Shown: one piece after another, positions 50,139 through 61,769 of the stretch
Numbering within the stretch: the stretch's first letter is position 1
How the letters are laid out: every line of letters begins with the position of its first letter
Source of the DNA: Megasphaera stantonii
GTDB lineage: Bacteria; Bacillota; Negativicutes; Veillonellales; Megasphaeraceae
Length of the DNA stretch: 64,000 nucleotides
Direction: 5' to 3'
Assembly (NCBI RefSeq): GCF_003367905.1
Contig: NZ_CP029462.1
Location: forward strand, 744,001 to 808,000
Program-made: the position numbers and the translations under genes
The notes under the pieces: generated by a model
Database searches by the model: none
What the model was told of the DNA's origin: nothing
The model's input: only the letters and a program-made list of their open reading frames with translations

Positions 50139-51058
50139 CACTTACAGAGCTATCTCCTGCAGATTTTAAAAATGCCTGATTAAGTATCTTATCAAAATTA
50201 CCCATTTTTAATTACAAAAAAGAAAAATTTTTGCTAACTTATTATTTATTTTTCGAAACGACTCTCCTTTATTTTAAGCAACTATACTATACCTTACCAA
50301 TAAATTAATATAATAAAATTTTTTTGACTTTCTACTGCTGCACTCTTTTCTATGTGACCCTGTCCGGCAAGGAAAAAGGCAGCACTATGATCTGCATAAC
50401 TATATTTTCAGAAAAATATCCTTTATATCAGCAGTACAGATTCAAAAAACAAGTTATAGCATCTATCTTTCATTTTAAGCAGCTAAATAAAATAGTACAT
50501 CTGTTTTCCGCAACTATCTAACAGGCCACCTCACTGCAGAATCATAAAATTACCTAGTTATAACAGTCATCGTATCCCAACTAAGAATACAGATAGTACC
50601 AATAAATAATTATTTTATTGGACAATAAGAAGCCTTGCTGCATGCAGCAGTAACTACTTTTTTTCGCATACACAAAATTACTTTGCAGAGCTAATGCTAC
50701 TGCTTTGTGCGGACTCAATTCAATTACATATCTGTTTCAATGTTCCTATGCTTCATCATAACTCTAATTTCATGCCATTCATTACAAATGATTTTCTTCA
50801 TCAAAAAAATATTTTGCAATATGATTCAGTTCCTTGCAATCCTCATTATCTATTGAATTCATAATGTATTTCATATCATCTTCATCCAGCAACTCAATAA
50901 ATTACTCTACATTACAAAGCAAATTTTCAAATTATTCGGCAATATTACAAATGCAGCAATTTTTTCCTCAAATGCTTTTTCTTTCTTCAATTCTTGCAGC
51001 CGTTTTGTCTCGAAATATGTCATGGTTCCAACCCTCCTTTACCTGCTCTTATCATACC
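50139..51058. other. Gene-poor AT-rich stretch
   Basis: About 920 bases with only short, unsupported frames. No tRNA, repeat or insertion-sequence ends can be recognised. With the IS110 relic it looks like decayed accessory DNA between the tRNA and the ribosomal region. Confidence 0.45.
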
Positions 51059-51091
51059 AAAATAGGACGACAAAAGCTGTCGTCCTATTTT
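51059..51091 (-). terminator. Bidirectional terminator
   Basis: AAAATAGGACGACA (51059-51072) pairs exactly with TGTCGTCCTATTTT (51078-51091) around a five-base loop, giving T tracts on both strands. It lies 28 bases past the thiamine-binding protein gene. Confidence 0.85.
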
Positions 51092-51118
51092 AATATGCCA
51101 CTTATGAAGTTTTCACAA

Positions 51119-51427
51119 TTATAGCTGTTCCTCGCTTAATATGCGTTCTACAGCCTGGGGCTTATGCTCCATCATATGGGTATGGCCAGGCCGTATATCT
51201 GCCTTCAACACTACTTCCGTCCTCAGTCCTTGTTCAGCCAGGTAAAATGTCGCTTTCTTAACAACAGCCATGACATCATCCCATTCTCCTTCAATTTCCG
51301 TAAACATCGAATTAGTCCGGCTGGTAAGTCCTGATTCCCGGATAATTTTTACAACCTGGGCAACATAGGGCGAATAGGAATCTCCCGTGCCGCAGGGAGC
51401 TATACAAACGGCAATTAACGTATTCAT
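51119..51427 (-). CDS. MTH1187 family thiamine-binding protein
   Basis: A 102-residue ferredoxin-like-fold protein of the MTH1187/YkoF group, recognised by VAQVVKIIRESGLTSRTNSM, TEIEGEWDDVMAVVKKA and LKADIRPGHTHMMEHK. Members bind thiamine or related pyrimidines in the cytoplasm and form tetramers. The length is normal. AAGGAGGCGCAGCGC precedes the ATG. It lies downstream of the Nudix gene, with a hairpin between them. Confidence 0.88.
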   Translation of the reverse strand: MNTLIAVCIAPCGTGDSYSPYVAQVVKIIRESGLTSRTNSMFTEIEGEWDDVMAVVKKATFYLAEQGLRTEVVLKADIRPGHTHMMEHKPQAVERILSEEQL

Positions 51428-51494
51428 GCGCTGCGCCTCCTTTTCATTGTGATTCTATTATAAATCTCCAGCCTGCAAATCTCAATATATATGC

Positions 51495-51525
51495 CAAAAG
51501 CGCTGCTGAAAAATCTCAGCAGCGC
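51495..51525 (-). terminator. Rho-independent terminator after the Nudix gene
   Basis: GCGCTGCTGA (51500-51509) pairs exactly with TCAGCAGCGC (51516-51525). On the minus strand it is followed by TTTT. It sits 9 bases past the Nudix stop. Confidence 0.8.
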
Positions 51526-51533
51526 CTTGCGCA

Positions 51534-52016
51534 TTAATCGGATAAGCTGTCTACATTATGAATATCTATGGAATATACAGTATCATTATCTTCAGCAAAG
51601 GTAACCGTTCCCTTTATTCGTTTTCCTGTTAAGAGCAGGGGAATCCACGTTTTATCGCCTTTCCACATCTGCTCATACGGCAGCGATTCTGCAGAAAACC
51701 ATTTCGGCTCCATTTCTTCCGTCTCCGTAATAATTCCTTCGTACGAGCGGACGAAATACACGTAGCCCAAATGATTCAGCTCCGGAGCAGCAAGAAAGCG
51801 GAAATCCAGCAGGCCGACGAGTTCCAGATCCTCACCCTTCGCCTGAAGGCCTGTTTCTTCCCATAGCTCCCGAACAGCACATTGGCGAAAAGTCTCGCCC
51901 TTTTCCAATTTCCCGCCGAAGCCATTCCATTTTGAAACGCCAAAACCGCGTTTTTTCCGGCCCAGCAGAATACGGCCTGCTGCATCAACTGGAAAGCATA
52001 ATGTCGTATCTCTCAT
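51534..52016 (-). CDS. Nudix hydrolase (MutT/MTH1-like)
   Basis: A 160-residue protein with a full Nudix box: GGKLEKGETFRQCAVRELWE followed by ETGL. The start MRDTTLCFPVDAAGRILLGR and the WNGFGGKLE segment are like MTH1-type enzymes that clear 8-oxo-dGTP and other oxidised purine nucleotides. Its ATG overlaps the stop of the DUF3783 gene (ATGA). The substrate is inferred. Confidence 0.9.
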   Translation of the reverse strand: MRDTTLCFPVDAAGRILLGRKKRGFGVSKWNGFGGKLEKGETFRQCAVRELWEETGLQAKGEDLELVGLLDFRFLAAPELNHLGYVYFVRSYEGIITETEEMEPKWFSAESLPYEQMWKGDKTWIPLLLTGKRIKGTVTFAEDNDTVYSIDIHNVDSLSD

Positions 52017-52447
52017 CGTTTTTTATGGAAATAAGCGTGTTCTTTATCCAATTCCTGCAGAATGGTATGGATAGTCCAGGAAATATTATTAGGCGTTACC
52101 ATTGCTTTTAACGGTACGTTTTTCAACCGGCCGCGGCGGATTCCATCTAGCAGCAAATTGACTGCTTTATTGTCAAAGCCGCAAAGAATAAGCGCTTCTT
52201 TTGTCACAGGAGCTAATGAATCATCTTCTTCAACTGCCTCATGGACATTTGTCTCGCTTGTTTCTGCCTTGTCGGCAGCAATTTCAGCGATTTCTTCATC
52301 GCTCAGTCCCAATAATGCGCCGACTGTTTCTGTCTTTTCTTCTTCTGCTACGACTTTTATCTGAGATTTCGTCAGCAAGCCCAGAAGCTTCAGAAGATCA
52401 ATTCGTTCCGGTGTAAAATTTACAGCTAACATCATTCGATATGCCAT
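52013..52447 (-). CDS. DUF3783 domain protein
   Basis: About 144 residues. The C-terminal half, ILCGFDNKAVNLLLDGIRRG then LKAMVTPNNISWTIHTILQE, matches DUF3783, a small Firmicutes domain of unknown function. The N-terminal half is a helical segment followed by an acidic linker. ATG at 52447 is chosen because AAGGAGATGCACT stands just upstream, whereas the earlier opening lies inside the ribosomal operon terminator. It is coupled to the Nudix gene. Confidence 0.75.
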   Translation of the reverse strand: MAYRMMLAVNFTPERIDLLKLLGLLTKSQIKVVAEEEKTETVGALLGLSDEEIAEIAADKAETSETNVHEAVEEDDSLAPVTKEALILCGFDNKAVNLLLDGIRRGRLKNVPLKAMVTPNNISWTIHTILQELDKEHAYFHKKR

Positions 52448-52462
52448 AGTGCATCTCCTTGT

Positions 52463-52495
52463 AAAAAAACCGCTGCGGCACTGTGCCACAGCGGT
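52463..52495 (-). terminator. Terminator of the alpha ribosomal operon
   Basis: ACCGCTG (52469-52475) pairs with CAGCGGT (52489-52495), with inner GGCAC/GTGCC. Seven T follow on the minus strand (complement of 52463-52469). It lies 12 bases past the rplQ stop. Confidence 0.88.
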
Positions 52496-52506
52496 CTCGC
52501 AAGCTA

Positions 52507-52845
52507 TTAAACTAATTCGATGATTACCATCGGAGCAGCATCGCCCTGACGAACGCCAGTTTTGATAATACGTGTATAACCGCCCTGGCGGTCTTTGTAT
52601 TTCGGCGCAATTTCATCAAACATTTTCTTAACTACGCTTTCATCTCTTACGTAAGCCAATACCTGACGGCGAGCGTGCAAGTCGCCGCGTTTAGCCAAGG
52701 TAAGCATTTTTTCTGCTACTTTGCGGAGTTCTTTTGCCTTTGCTTCCGTCGTTTCGATGCGTTCATGCTGGAATAAAGAGGTAACAATGCTGCGCAGTAA
52801 TGCTTTACGTGCAGAGCTGTCACGTCCCAACTTTCTATAAGCCAT
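52507..52845 (-). CDS. rplQ: Ribosomal protein L17
   Basis: A 112-residue protein, full length for the compact bacterial form. [20 protein letters not shown] and [16 protein letters not shown] are the standard L17 motifs. It is the last gene of the alpha operon, 17 bases after rpoA, and is followed by the operon terminator. CGAGGAGGATGAACG precedes the ATG. Confidence 0.98.
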   Translation of the reverse strand: MAYRKLGRDSSARKALLRSIVTSLFQHERIETTEAKAKELRKVAEKMLTLAKRGDLHARRQVLAYVRDESVVKKMFDEIAPKYKDRQGGYTRIIKTGVRQGDAAPMVIIELV

Positions 52846-52862
52846 CGTTCATCCTCCTCGAA

Positions 52863-53840
52863 TTATTCTTCGTTGGATTTCAAATCAAATCCATAATCTT
52901 TCAGTTTTTCAATAATTTCATCTACAGACTTTTTGCCCAAGTTGCGAATCTTAGACAAGTCATCTTCCGTCCGTTCAACCAAATCGCCTAACGTGTAGAT
53001 ATTAGCCCGTTTCAAGCAGTTCGACGCGCGAACGGACAAATCCAATACGTCAATTTTAACTTGGCTGAGCTCTGGTCCGTTATCTTCTTCCGGTTCTTCG
53101 CCGTCGGGAGTCGTAAAGGGAGCGGCTGCTTCATTAGCCTTCGGATCAGAAGCGATCTTTTGGAAGTAATCCAAATAGCTGACCATGATAGACGCAGCTT
53201 TAGCCACGGCGTTTTCAGCAGCGATGCTGCCGTTGGTCGTCACTTCAAGCGTCAACGAATCGTAGTCCATTTCGTTGCCGACCCGGATATTGTTAACCTG
53301 GTAGTTCGTCTTTACAATCGGAGAGAAGATCGAATCGATGGGAATTACGCCGATCATATCCGTATCTTTCTTATTTCTTGTAGACGGAACATAGCCCTTG
53401 CCCCGTTCGATATGGCACTGCATATAAATGTGCGCATCCGAGTCGAGGGTTGCAATATGAAGATCCGGGTTTAAAACTTCAATGTCTGTGCTTACGTTCA
53501 AATCTTCTGCAGTAAATTCGCATTCACCAGTGATATCAACCGTGATATCCAATTCATCGACTTCGTCGCGAGTGAATTTCAGACTAAGCTGTTTTAAGTT
53601 CAGGATAATTTCCGAAACGTCTTCCCGAACGCCAGGTATCGTCGAAAATTCATGCAATACTCCATCGATCTTAATGGAGGTAATTGCTACGCCGTCCAGC
53701 GAAGACAAGAGGACGCGCCGTAAGCTATTGCCCAACGTGATTCCGTACCCTCTGTCGAGAGGTTCGCATACGAATTTTCCATAAGTGCCGTCGTCGCTTC
53801 TATCAACGGTCTTAACTTTAAATTTGTTATCATCGATCAT
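52863..53840 (-). CDS. rpoA: DNA-directed RNA polymerase alpha subunit
   Basis: A 325-residue protein. The N-terminal assembly domain shows GYGITLGNSLRRVLLSSLDG. The C-terminal domain shows DLSVRASNCLKRANIYTLGD and LSKIRNLGKKSVDEIIEKLK, which bind UP elements and activators. An acidic linker, GEEPEEDNGPELS, joins them. The gene usually preceding it, rpsD, is absent; rpsK is 49 bases upstream. GGGAGGATTTTCCTG precedes the ATG. Confidence 0.98.
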   Translation of the reverse strand: MIDDNKFKVKTVDRSDDGTYGKFVCEPLDRGYGITLGNSLRRVLLSSLDGVAITSIKIDGVLHEFSTIPGVREDVSEIILNLKQLSLKFTRDEVDELDITVDITGECEFTAEDLNVSTDIEVLNPDLHIATLDSDAHIYMQCHIERGKGYVPSTRNKKDTDMIGVIPIDSIFSPIVKTNYQVNNIRVGNEMDYDSLTLEVTTNGSIAAENAVAKAASIMVSYLDYFQKIASDPKANEAAAPFTTPDGEEPEEDNGPELSQVKIDVLDLSVRASNCLKRANIYTLGDLVERTEDDLSKIRNLGKKSVDEIIEKLKDYGFDLKSNEE

Positions 53841-53889
53841 CAGGAAAATCCTCCCATTCCAGAATCAAAACAACTTGGTTGAATATCTC

Positions 53890-54282
53890 TTATACACGTC
53901 TGCGTTTCGGCGGACGGCAGCCATTATGCGGGATAGGAGTTACGTCTTTAATGGAATTTACTTCCAGGCCTGCTGCCTGCAATGCGCGGATAGCGGCTTC
54001 ACGACCGGAGCCAGGACCTTTTACATATACTTCAACCTGACGAAGGCCGTATTCCATAGCGGCTTTAGCAGCCTGTTCAGCAGCCATCTGAGCGGCGAAC
54101 GGAGTGCTCTTACGGGAACCGCGGAAGCCGAGGCCGCCGGCGCTTGCCCAAGACAAAGCGTTGCCCTTCGTATCGCTGATAGTAACAATCGTATTATTAA
54201 AGGTAGAACGAATATGTGCTGCACCCGATTCTACATGTTTCTTTTCTTTTCTCTTATTGCTTCTTGCGTTATTCTTAGCCAA
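53890..54282 (-). CDS. rpsK: Ribosomal protein S11
   Basis: A 130-residue protein with the conserved [20 protein letters not shown] and the basic end [15 protein letters not shown]. The likely start is TTG, after AAGGAGGGAAACGATT. It lies 28 bases after rpsM. S11 binds the platform of the small subunit. Confidence 0.97.
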   Translation of the reverse strand: MAKNNARSNKRKEKKHVESGAAHIRSTFNNTIVTISDTKGNALSWASAGGLGFRGSRKSTPFAAQMAAEQAAKAAMEYGLRQVEVYVKGPGSGREAAIRALQAAGLEVNSIKDVTPIPHNGCRPPKRRRV

Positions 54283-54310
54283 AATCGTTTCCCTCCTTAC
54301 TTAGAAAATC

Positions 54311-54679
54311 TTATTTCTTCTTACCTGCTACTGCTTTTCTCGGACCTTTACGCGTACGTGCGTTTGTCTTCGTGCGCTGACCGCGAACGGGAAGACCTGC
54401 GCGATGACGTTTGCCCCGGTAAGAGTTAACTTCAATCAGACGTTTAATGTTGAGCGCTGTATCACGGCGAAGGTCGCCTTCTACTTTATAATCAGAACCG
54501 ATTACTTCACGGATTTTCTGAACTTCATCTTCCGTCAAGTCGCGAACGCGCGTGTCCGGATTAACGCCTGTTTTTTTCAAGATTTCCTGGGACGAAGAAA
54601 GACCGATCCCCAAAATATAAGTTAAACCAATTTCAACTCGTTTGTCACGTGGTAAATCCACACCGGCTATACGTGCCAT
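54311..54679 (-). CDS. rpsM: Ribosomal protein S13
   Basis: A 122-residue protein of standard length: [23 protein letters not shown]-like YILGIGLSS, and the basic tail [20 protein letters not shown]. It sits in the head of the small subunit. AGGAGGTGGATGATTAG precedes the ATG. It follows rpmJ by 22 bases. Confidence 0.98.
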   Translation of the reverse strand: MARIAGVDLPRDKRVEIGLTYILGIGLSSSQEILKKTGVNPDTRVRDLTEDEVQKIREVIGSDYKVEGDLRRDTALNIKRLIEVNSYRGKRHRAGLPVRGQRTKTNARTRKGPRKAVAGKKK

Positions 54680-54701
54680 CTAATCATCCACCTCCTGTCG
54701 A

Positions 54702-54815
54702 TTAACCCTGTTTCTGTTTATGTTTCGGATTTTCGCAAATGACCATAACGCGGCCTTTGCGTTTAATGATTTTGCATTTTTCGCAAATTTTCTTTACTGA
54801 CGGTTTTACCTTCAT
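54702..54815 (-). CDS. rpmJ: Ribosomal protein L36
   Basis: A 37-residue protein beginning [19 protein letters not shown] and ending NPKHKQKQG. It has the zinc-binding CxxC and later Cys and His, so this is the zinc form. AGGAGG lies upstream of the ATG at 54815. It sits between infA and rpsM as usual. Confidence 0.96.
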   Translation of the reverse strand: MKVKPSVKKICEKCKIIKRKGRVMVICENPKHKQKQG

Positions 54816-54839
54816 AGTTAACCTCCTGCGTAAACAATC

Positions 54840-55058
54840 TTACTTGAAGCGATACGTAATACGACCGCGATTCAGATCATACGGTGTCAATTCCATCGTA
54901 ACTCTGTCGCCGGGAAGAATACGAATAAAATTCATACGCATTTTTCCGGAAACGTGAGCCAGTACGATGTGTTCGTTTTCCAACTTAACTTTAAACATAG
55001 CGTTTGGCAGTGCTTCTACGACGACGCCTTCTACTTCAATGACATCTTCCTTAGACAT
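54840..55058 (-). CDS. infA: Translation initiation factor IF-1
   Basis: A 72-residue S1/OB-fold protein: [25 protein letters not shown]-like [19 protein letters not shown], and [17 protein letters not shown]. It blocks the A site during initiation. Its ATG lies within the last codons of the KOW gene, an 8-base overlap. Confidence 0.98.
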   Translation of the reverse strand: MSKEDVIEVEGVVVEALPNAMFKVKLENEHIVLAHVSGKMRMNFIRILPGDRVTMELTPYDLNRGRITYRFK

Positions 55059-55344
55059 GTGTACCCTCCCTGGTCAATTCCATCTTGGCCCGGTTCAAAA
55101 CGGACCGTATCCATTCATTGCTGATTCTCAGGGGACCAGCGTTTCCTCTGGATACGCTCGTTCCCACTATCTGGAGATGCCGGCAATTTTTTTTCTTCGG
55201 CTTATCCAATTTGTACTTTCGACCGTCAGCAATCCATACATAGGGATAATCCAACTTGCCGACAACGACATACAGGCCCTCTTTATCTCTGCCCGCACAG
55301 CTTTTAACGACTGTGCAGACAGGTATCTCTATCCGCTCCATCAT
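55051..55344 (-). CDS. KOW-domain RNA-binding protein
   Basis: A 97-residue protein of the KOW/L14e-like group that in many Firmicutes stands between map and infA. It shows [35 protein letters not shown] and HLQIVGT. It probably binds ribosomal RNA, though its precise role is unknown. It is coupled to both neighbours by overlaps (ATGA with map, 8 bases with infA). Confidence 0.88.
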   Translation of the reverse strand: MMERIEIPVCTVVKSCAGRDKEGLYVVVGKLDYPYVWIADGRKYKLDKPKKKNCRHLQIVGTSVSRGNAGPLRISNEWIRSVLNRAKMELTREGTHV

Positions 55345-56090
55345 TCCGGTAAGGTCAGGATTTCCGGACCGTTTTCAGTAATAGCTACTGTATGTTCAAA
55401 ATGGGCTGCCGGCTTCTTATCACAGGTAACGACAGTCCAACCGTTTTTCAACTGCCGGACCTTTTCCGTACCCATGTTGATCATCGGCTCAATGGCCAGA
55501 ACCATACCCGGTTCCAGGAGTTCTCCGTGACCGGCAACGCCATAATTCGGCACTTCCGGTTCTTCATGCATGTCGGTACCGATGCCGTGTCCTACATAAT
55601 CGCGGACAACGCCGTAACCGAATGATTCGGCATAGGATTGAACGGCATGCCCGATGTCGCCCAGGTGGTTGCCAGCTACTGCCTGCTCAATGCCTTTATA
55701 GAGACATTCTTCCGTCACTTTAAGCAACTGAAGAACGGCCGGGTCAACGTGACCGATAGGAATCGTCACCGTCGAGTCTCCATGATAGCCATTTTTGTTT
55801 ACAACTAAGTCAACACTGATTATATCTCCATCTTTTAGCTTGCGCCGGCCCGGAATACCGTGAACGACTTCTTCGTTTACGCTAGCGCAGATAGTCGCCG
55901 GATATCCGTAATAGCCTTTACAGCTCGGAAAGGCGCCGCAGCTGCGGATGTATTCTTCGCAACGCTGATCCAGCTCGCCTGTCGTGACGCCCGGCTTCGC
56001 CAGCTTTTTCATCAGCTGCAATGCGTTGGCAGTAATGCGACCAGCTTCGCGAATATACTCTATTTCCCGTTTAGACTTTAAAATAATCAT
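55341..56090 (-). CDS. map: Methionine aminopeptidase type I
   Basis: A 249-residue M24A peptidase. Metal ligands are visible in ISVDLVVNKNGYHGDSTVT (two Asp), YVGHGIGTDMHEEP (His and Glu region), GMVLAIEPM (Glu) and FEHTVAITENGPE (Glu). It removes initiator Met. The gene lies 2 bases from the adk stop, with a weak own ribosome binding site. Confidence 0.97.
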   Translation of the reverse strand: MIILKSKREIEYIREAGRITANALQLMKKLAKPGVTTGELDQRCEEYIRSCGAFPSCKGYYGYPATICASVNEEVVHGIPGRRKLKDGDIISVDLVVNKNGYHGDSTVTIPIGHVDPAVLQLLKVTEECLYKGIEQAVAGNHLGDIGHAVQSYAESFGYGVVRDYVGHGIGTDMHEEPEVPNYGVAGHGELLEPGMVLAIEPMINMGTEKVRQLKNGWTVVTCDKKPAAHFEHTVAITENGPEILTLPE

Positions 56091-56092
56091 AA

Positions 56093-58022
<1,930 letters not shown>

Positions 58023-58023
58023 C

Positions 58024-58464
58024 TTAGATCACCTCTACCTTACCACCAGCTGCTTCAATTTTTTGCTGCGCCGATTTCGTGAAGCCCTGCGCTACAACGG
58101 TAAGGGATTTTTCCAATTCGCCGTTGCCGAGGATACGAACACCGTCGCATACGTTTTTAAGAATACCTGCTTCTACCAATGCAACAGGATCTACCGTCGT
58201 GCCGTTTTCAAAGCAATTCAGTACAGAAACGTTAACTTCTGCATACTGTTTAGCCCAGATATTTTTGAAACCGCGTTTCGGGAGCAAACGATACAGAGGC
58301 ATCTGGCCGCCTTCAAAGCCCGGGCGTTTACCGCCGCCGCTACGGGAAAGCTGGCCCTTCATGCCTTTGCCGGCCGTCTTGCCGTTGCCGGAGCCAATAC
58401 CGCGGCCTACGCGATTGCGTTTTTTCTTGGAACCAGGAACAATACTCATTTCATGAAGTTTCAA
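58024..58464 (-). CDS. rplO: Ribosomal protein L15
   Basis: A 146-residue protein: [20 protein letters not shown], then the Gly-rich [15 protein letters not shown] and the compact C-terminal domain. The start is TTG after AGGAGGTGCGCTGAA, since it gives the family's usual first residues. It helps late assembly of the large subunit. Confidence 0.97.
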   Translation of the reverse strand: MKLHEMSIVPGSKKKRNRVGRGIGSGNGKTAGKGMKGQLSRSGGGKRPGFEGGQMPLYRLLPKRGFKNIWAKQYAEVNVSVLNCFENGTTVDPVALVEAGILKNVCDGVRILGNGELEKSLTVVAQGFTKSAQQKIEAAGGKVEVI

Positions 58465-58485
58465 TTCAGCGCACCTCCTTCTATC

Positions 58486-58665
58486 TTAGATTTCTTCTAC
58501 TTTGATTAAGTGTTCTACTTTATGAAGCATCCCTTTGATCTGCGGGGTTACTTCTTTTACTACGCTGGAATTCGTCTTGTGAAGACCCAGGGCAACGACA
58601 GTTGCGCGCTGGTCGCCAGGACGGCCTGCGAGACTCTTTACGAGCGTAACTTTTACTTGAGCCAT
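58486..58665 (-). CDS. rpmD: Ribosomal protein L30
   Basis: A 59-residue protein: [40 protein letters not shown] and the end [26 protein letters not shown] precedes the ATG. It stands between rpsE and rplO, the usual place in the spc operon. Confidence 0.96.
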   Translation of the reverse strand: MAQVKVTLVKSLAGRPGDQRATVVALGLHKTNSSVVKEVTPQIKGMLHKVEHLIKVEEI

Positions 58666-58683
58666 CTTGTGTATCCTCCCTTA

Positions 58684-59184
58684 TTAACCGTAAATTTCTT
58701 CTACAGTTTTGCCACGGAGTTCAGCAACTTTGTTGACATCCTTCAAACGGCTCAAGCCTTCGATCGTAGCCTGAACCATGTTGTTCGGGTTGGAAGAACC
58801 GATGGATTTTGTAAGGATGTTGCGGACGCCAGCCAATTCCAATACGGCACGTACAGGACCGCCTGCAATAACTCCAGTACCTTCGGCAGCCGGTTTCAGG
58901 AATACTTTGCCAGCGCCGAAAACACCTGTAATCGGATGGGGAATGGAACCGTTTTTCAAGGAAACAGTTACCAAATGTTTTTTAGCGTCTTCAACACCTT
59001 TGCGGATAGCTTCGGGAACTTCGCCGGCTTTACCTAATCCTGCGCCGACTCTGCCGTTGCCGTCGCCGACAACAACCAACGCACTGAAGGAAAAACGGCG
59101 GCCGCCTTTAACTACCTTAGCAACACGGTTGATGAATACGACATTTTCTTGTAATTCGAGACCTGCATGGTCAACTTTTGCCAT
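58684..59184 (-). CDS. rpsE: Ribosomal protein S5
   Basis: A 166-residue protein with the N-terminal dsRNA-binding fold ([35 protein letters not shown]) and the C-terminal S5 domain ([19 protein letters not shown]). It contributes to decoding fidelity. GAGGAAATAACAC precedes the ATG. Confidence 0.98.
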   Translation of the reverse strand: MAKVDHAGLELQENVVFINRVAKVVKGGRRFSFSALVVVGDGNGRVGAGLGKAGEVPEAIRKGVEDAKKHLVTVSLKNGSIPHPITGVFGAGKVFLKPAAEGTGVIAGGPVRAVLELAGVRNILTKSIGSSNPNNMVQATIEGLSRLKDVNKVAELRGKTVEEIYG

Positions 59185-59202
59185 GTGTTATTTCCTCCTT
59201 GA

Positions 59203-59565
59203 TTAGAATTTCAAGCCAGCTTCACGAGCGGCTTCAGCAAGAGCGGCAACACGGCCATGATAAATATAACCGCCGCGGTCGAATACGACCGTCGTGATAC
59301 CTTTTTCAAGAGCACGTTTTGCAACTAATGCGCCAACTAATTTTGCGCCTTCAGCATTGCCACCGCTGACGTTCTGAGCTTTAATTTCCTGATCCAACGA
59401 GCTGGCGGAAACCAAGGTAACGCCCTTCGTATCGTCGATGACCTGAGCATAAATATTGGAAAGGCTGCGGAAAACATTCAGACGAGGACGTTCAGCCGTA
59501 CCGTTGATGTGTTTGCGCAAGCGCCAATGACGTTTCAAGCGAATTGCATTCTTACTGGATTTCAA
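59203..59565 (-). CDS. rplR: Ribosomal protein L18
   Basis: About 120 residues. [38 protein letters not shown] and [20 protein letters not shown] are L18 hallmarks for 5S RNA binding. TTG at 59565 is chosen because AAAGGAG lies 8 bases upstream; an earlier GTG falls in that site. It follows rplF by about 35 bases. Confidence 0.95.
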   Translation of the reverse strand: MKSSKNAIRLKRHWRLRKHINGTAERPRLNVFRSLSNIYAQVIDDTKGVTLVSASSLDQEIKAQNVSGGNAEGAKLVGALVAKRALEKGITTVVFDRGGYIYHGRVAALAEAAREAGLKF

Positions 59566-59600
59566 GGAATTCACTCCTTTCTATGATAAGCTTACGTTAA

Positions 59601-60143
59601 TTATTTCTTCGAACCAGCTTTGCCGGCTTTACGACGTACATGTTCGCCAGCATAGCGAATACCTTTTCCTTTGTACGGTTCAGGCAGGCGATAGCCGCGG
59701 ATTTTAGCAGCGAATTCGCCGACAGTTTCATTATTAGCGCCGGATACGACGATCGTCGTTGCCGTCGGGCATTCGACCGTAACGCCTTCCGGAGCGTCTA
59801 ATTCGAGGGGATGGGAGAAGCCGAGAGTCAAGGCCAGTTTCTTGCCTTTCATCTGTGCTCTGTAACCAACGCCGACGATTTCCAATTCTTTCTTAAAGCC
59901 TGTCGTAACGCCTGTTACCATGTTGGCAACGAGAGCGCGGGTCAAGCCGTGCAGGGCACGATGTTCTTTTTCGTCAGACGGACGTTCTACAGTAATGACG
60001 TTGTCAGCAACTGTAATTTTCATATCCGGGTGAAGCGTACGAGTGAGTTCGCCTTTCGGGCCTTTGACGGTAATCACGTGGCCATCGAGGTTGACATTTA
60101 CGCCTGCCGGGATATCAATAGGCATTCTACCTACTCGGGACAT
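59601..60143 (-). CDS. rplF: Ribosomal protein L6
   Basis: A 180-residue protein with the two L6 repeats: [37 protein letters not shown] and the C-terminal signature [19 protein letters not shown]. It lies near the sarcin-ricin loop. TTTGGAGGTGTCAAT precedes the ATG. Confidence 0.98.
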   Translation of the reverse strand: MSRVGRMPIDIPAGVNVNLDGHVITVKGPKGELTRTLHPDMKITVADNVITVERPSDEKEHRALHGLTRALVANMVTGVTTGFKKELEIVGVGYRAQMKGKKLALTLGFSHPLELDAPEGVTVECPTATTIVVSGANNETVGEFAAKIRGYRLPEPYKGKGIRYAGEHVRRKAGKAGSKK

Positions 60144-60160
60144 ATTGACACCTCCAAATA

Positions 60161-60553
60161 TTACCAGACGTAAGCGATAACTTCGCCGCCCAAGCCGAGT
60201 TTACGAGCTTTTTTGTCGCTCATAACGCCCTGGGACGTAGAAATAACAGCGATTCCCAAACCACCGAGAACGCGGGGCAGTTCTTCTTTGCCGGCGTATA
60301 CGCGCAGGCCCGGTTTAGAAATTCTCTTGATGCCGGTAATTACTTTTTCTCTATTGGAACCATATTTTAACGTAACTTTCAGCGTTTTGCCTTCGTTTAC
60401 GGATTCATAATTCTTAACAAAGCCTTCTTCTTTCAAGATTTCGAGGACAGCGGCCTTCATCTTGGAAGCGGGCATTTCTACTTTTTCATGATAAGCCGAA
60501 TTGGCATTACGGATTCTGGTGAGCATATCCGCAATCGGATCGGTCATTGCCAT
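60161..60553 (-). CDS. rpsH: Ribosomal protein S8
   Basis: A 130-residue protein: [20 protein letters not shown] and the C-terminal SPS-like signature [21 protein letters not shown]8 binds central-domain 16S RNA and often represses the spc operon. AAGGGAGGTTTTTAGACA precedes the ATG. Confidence 0.98.
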   Translation of the reverse strand: MAMTDPIADMLTRIRNANSAYHEKVEMPASKMKAAVLEILKEEGFVKNYESVNEGKTLKVTLKYGSNREKVITGIKRISKPGLRVYAGKEELPRVLGGLGIAVISTSQGVMSDKKARKLGLGGEVIAYVW

Positions 60554-60582
60554 TGTCTAAAAACCTCCCTTCGTGAAATACA

Positions 60583-60852
60583 TTACCAGCTGGCTTTTTT
60601 AACGCCAGGAATCTGTCCTTTGTAAGCCAGTTCACGGAATGTAATGCGGCAGATGCCGAACTTACGCATATAACCGTGAGGACGGCCGGTTACTTTGCAA
60701 CGGTTGTGCAGGCGTACCGGGGACGAGTTGGCCGGCAGCTTAGAAAGCGCTTCATAGTCGCCCTTAGCTTTCAGTTCAGCACGGAGCTTTGCATAGCGGG
60801 CAACCATTTTTTCACGTTTCTTTTCACGTTCAAGCATAGATTTCTTTGCCAT
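60583..60852 (-). CDS. rpsN: Ribosomal protein S14, zinc-free form
   Basis: An 89-residue protein, [20 protein letters not shown], ending with [20 protein letters not shown]. It lacks the CxxC pairs of the 61-residue zinc form found in many Firmicutes, so this is the long, zinc-free (C-) type. AAGGAGGATAACATAC precedes the ATG. Confidence 0.97.
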   Translation of the reverse strand: MAKKSMLEREKKREKMVARYAKLRAELKAKGDYEALSKLPANSSPVRLHNRCKVTGRPHGYMRKFGICRITFRELAYKGQIPGVKKASW

Positions 60853-60870
60853 GTATGTTATCCTCCTTAA

Positions 60871-61410
60871 TTACTTTTCAAACGGCATACCCATCATCGT
60901 CAGCATATCGCGGCCTTCTTCGTCCGTCGTAGCTGTGGTGACGATGGTGATGTCCATACCGCGGGCTTTATCGACCTTATCATATTCGATTTCCGGGAAT
61001 ATGAGCTGTTCCTTTAAGCCCAAGGTGTAGTTGCCACGGCCGTCAAATCCCTTTGCGCTTACGCCATGGAAGTCGCGGACACGAGGCAGAGCCAAATTCA
61101 TCAATTTATCGAGGAATTCATACATCCGTTCGCCGCGGAGCGTTACTTTGCAGCCCAGGTTCATGCCTTCGCGGATTTTAAAGGCCGCGATGGATTTCTT
61201 GGCTTTCGTAATGATCGGCTTCTGACCGGAAATGATCGTCATATCGTTTACAGCAGCGTCCAAAGCTTTGGAGTTGGTAACAGCTTCGCCAACAGCCATG
61301 TTGATGACAACTTTTGTAACCTTCGGAATCTGCATTACATTTTTATAATTGTATTTTTCCTGCAAGCCTTTAGTGACTTCGGAAAGATATTTATCTTTTA
61401 ATCTGGACAC
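60871..61410 (-). CDS. rplE: Ribosomal protein L5
   Basis: A 179-residue 5S RNA-binding protein: [40 protein letters not shown] and the C-terminal [21 protein letters not shown] start after AAGGGAGGCCCTTGAGAA. It follows rplX by 23 bases. Confidence 0.98.
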   Translation of the reverse strand: MSRLKDKYLSEVTKGLQEKYNYKNVMQIPKVTKVVINMAVGEAVTNSKALDAAVNDMTIISGQKPIITKAKKSIAAFKIREGMNLGCKVTLRGERMYEFLDKLMNLALPRVRDFHGVSAKGFDGRGNYTLGLKEQLIFPEIEYDKVDKARGMDITIVTTATTDEEGRDMLTMMGMPFEK

Positions 61411-61433
61411 TTCTCAAGGGCCTCCCTTCTCAA

Positions 61434-61751
61434 TTAGATGTTCTTGCCGCTCTTAACGGCAACGCGTACTTTCGTACCGTCGGCCTGCTGAACCGTTCTG
61501 ACGCGGGTCGGCTTGCCGCTTTCAGGATCTACGAGCATAACGTTGGAAACGTGGATAGCTGCTTCCTTCGTGATAATGCCGCCTTGAGGATTGTTCTGAC
61601 TCGGTTTCGTATGGCGCTTAACCAGATTAAGGCCTTCTACTACAACGCGGTCCTTTTTCGGATATGCTGCAATGATTTTGCCTTTTTTGCCTTTTTCTTT
61701 GCCGGCGATGACGATAACCGTATCGCCTGTCTTAACGTGCATTTTTCCCAT
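61434..61751 (-). CDS. rplX: Ribosomal protein L24
   Basis: A 105-residue KOW protein: [40 protein letters not shown] and the end [11 protein letters not shown] at 61751 is chosen over an upstream GTG because GGAGGAGGTGTTCTCG gives correct spacing. It starts assembly of the large subunit. Confidence 0.97.
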   Translation of the reverse strand: MGKMHVKTGDTVIVIAGKEKGKKGKIIAAYPKKDRVVVEGLNLVKRHTKPSQNNPQGGIITKEAAIHVSNVMLVDPESGKPTRVRTVQQADGTKVRVAVKSGKNI

Positions 61752-61769
61752 CGAGAACACCTCCTCCGA

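Noticed and set aside
48501-51058. CRISPR array or other direct-repeat array in the gene-poor stretch
   Set aside because: Only one 19-bp tandem duplication is present. There are no regularly spaced repeats and no cas genes.
53061-53474. Long open frames opposite rpoA and other ribosomal genes
   Set aside because: They are antisense shadows of highly biased housekeeping genes, without ribosome binding sites or family matches.
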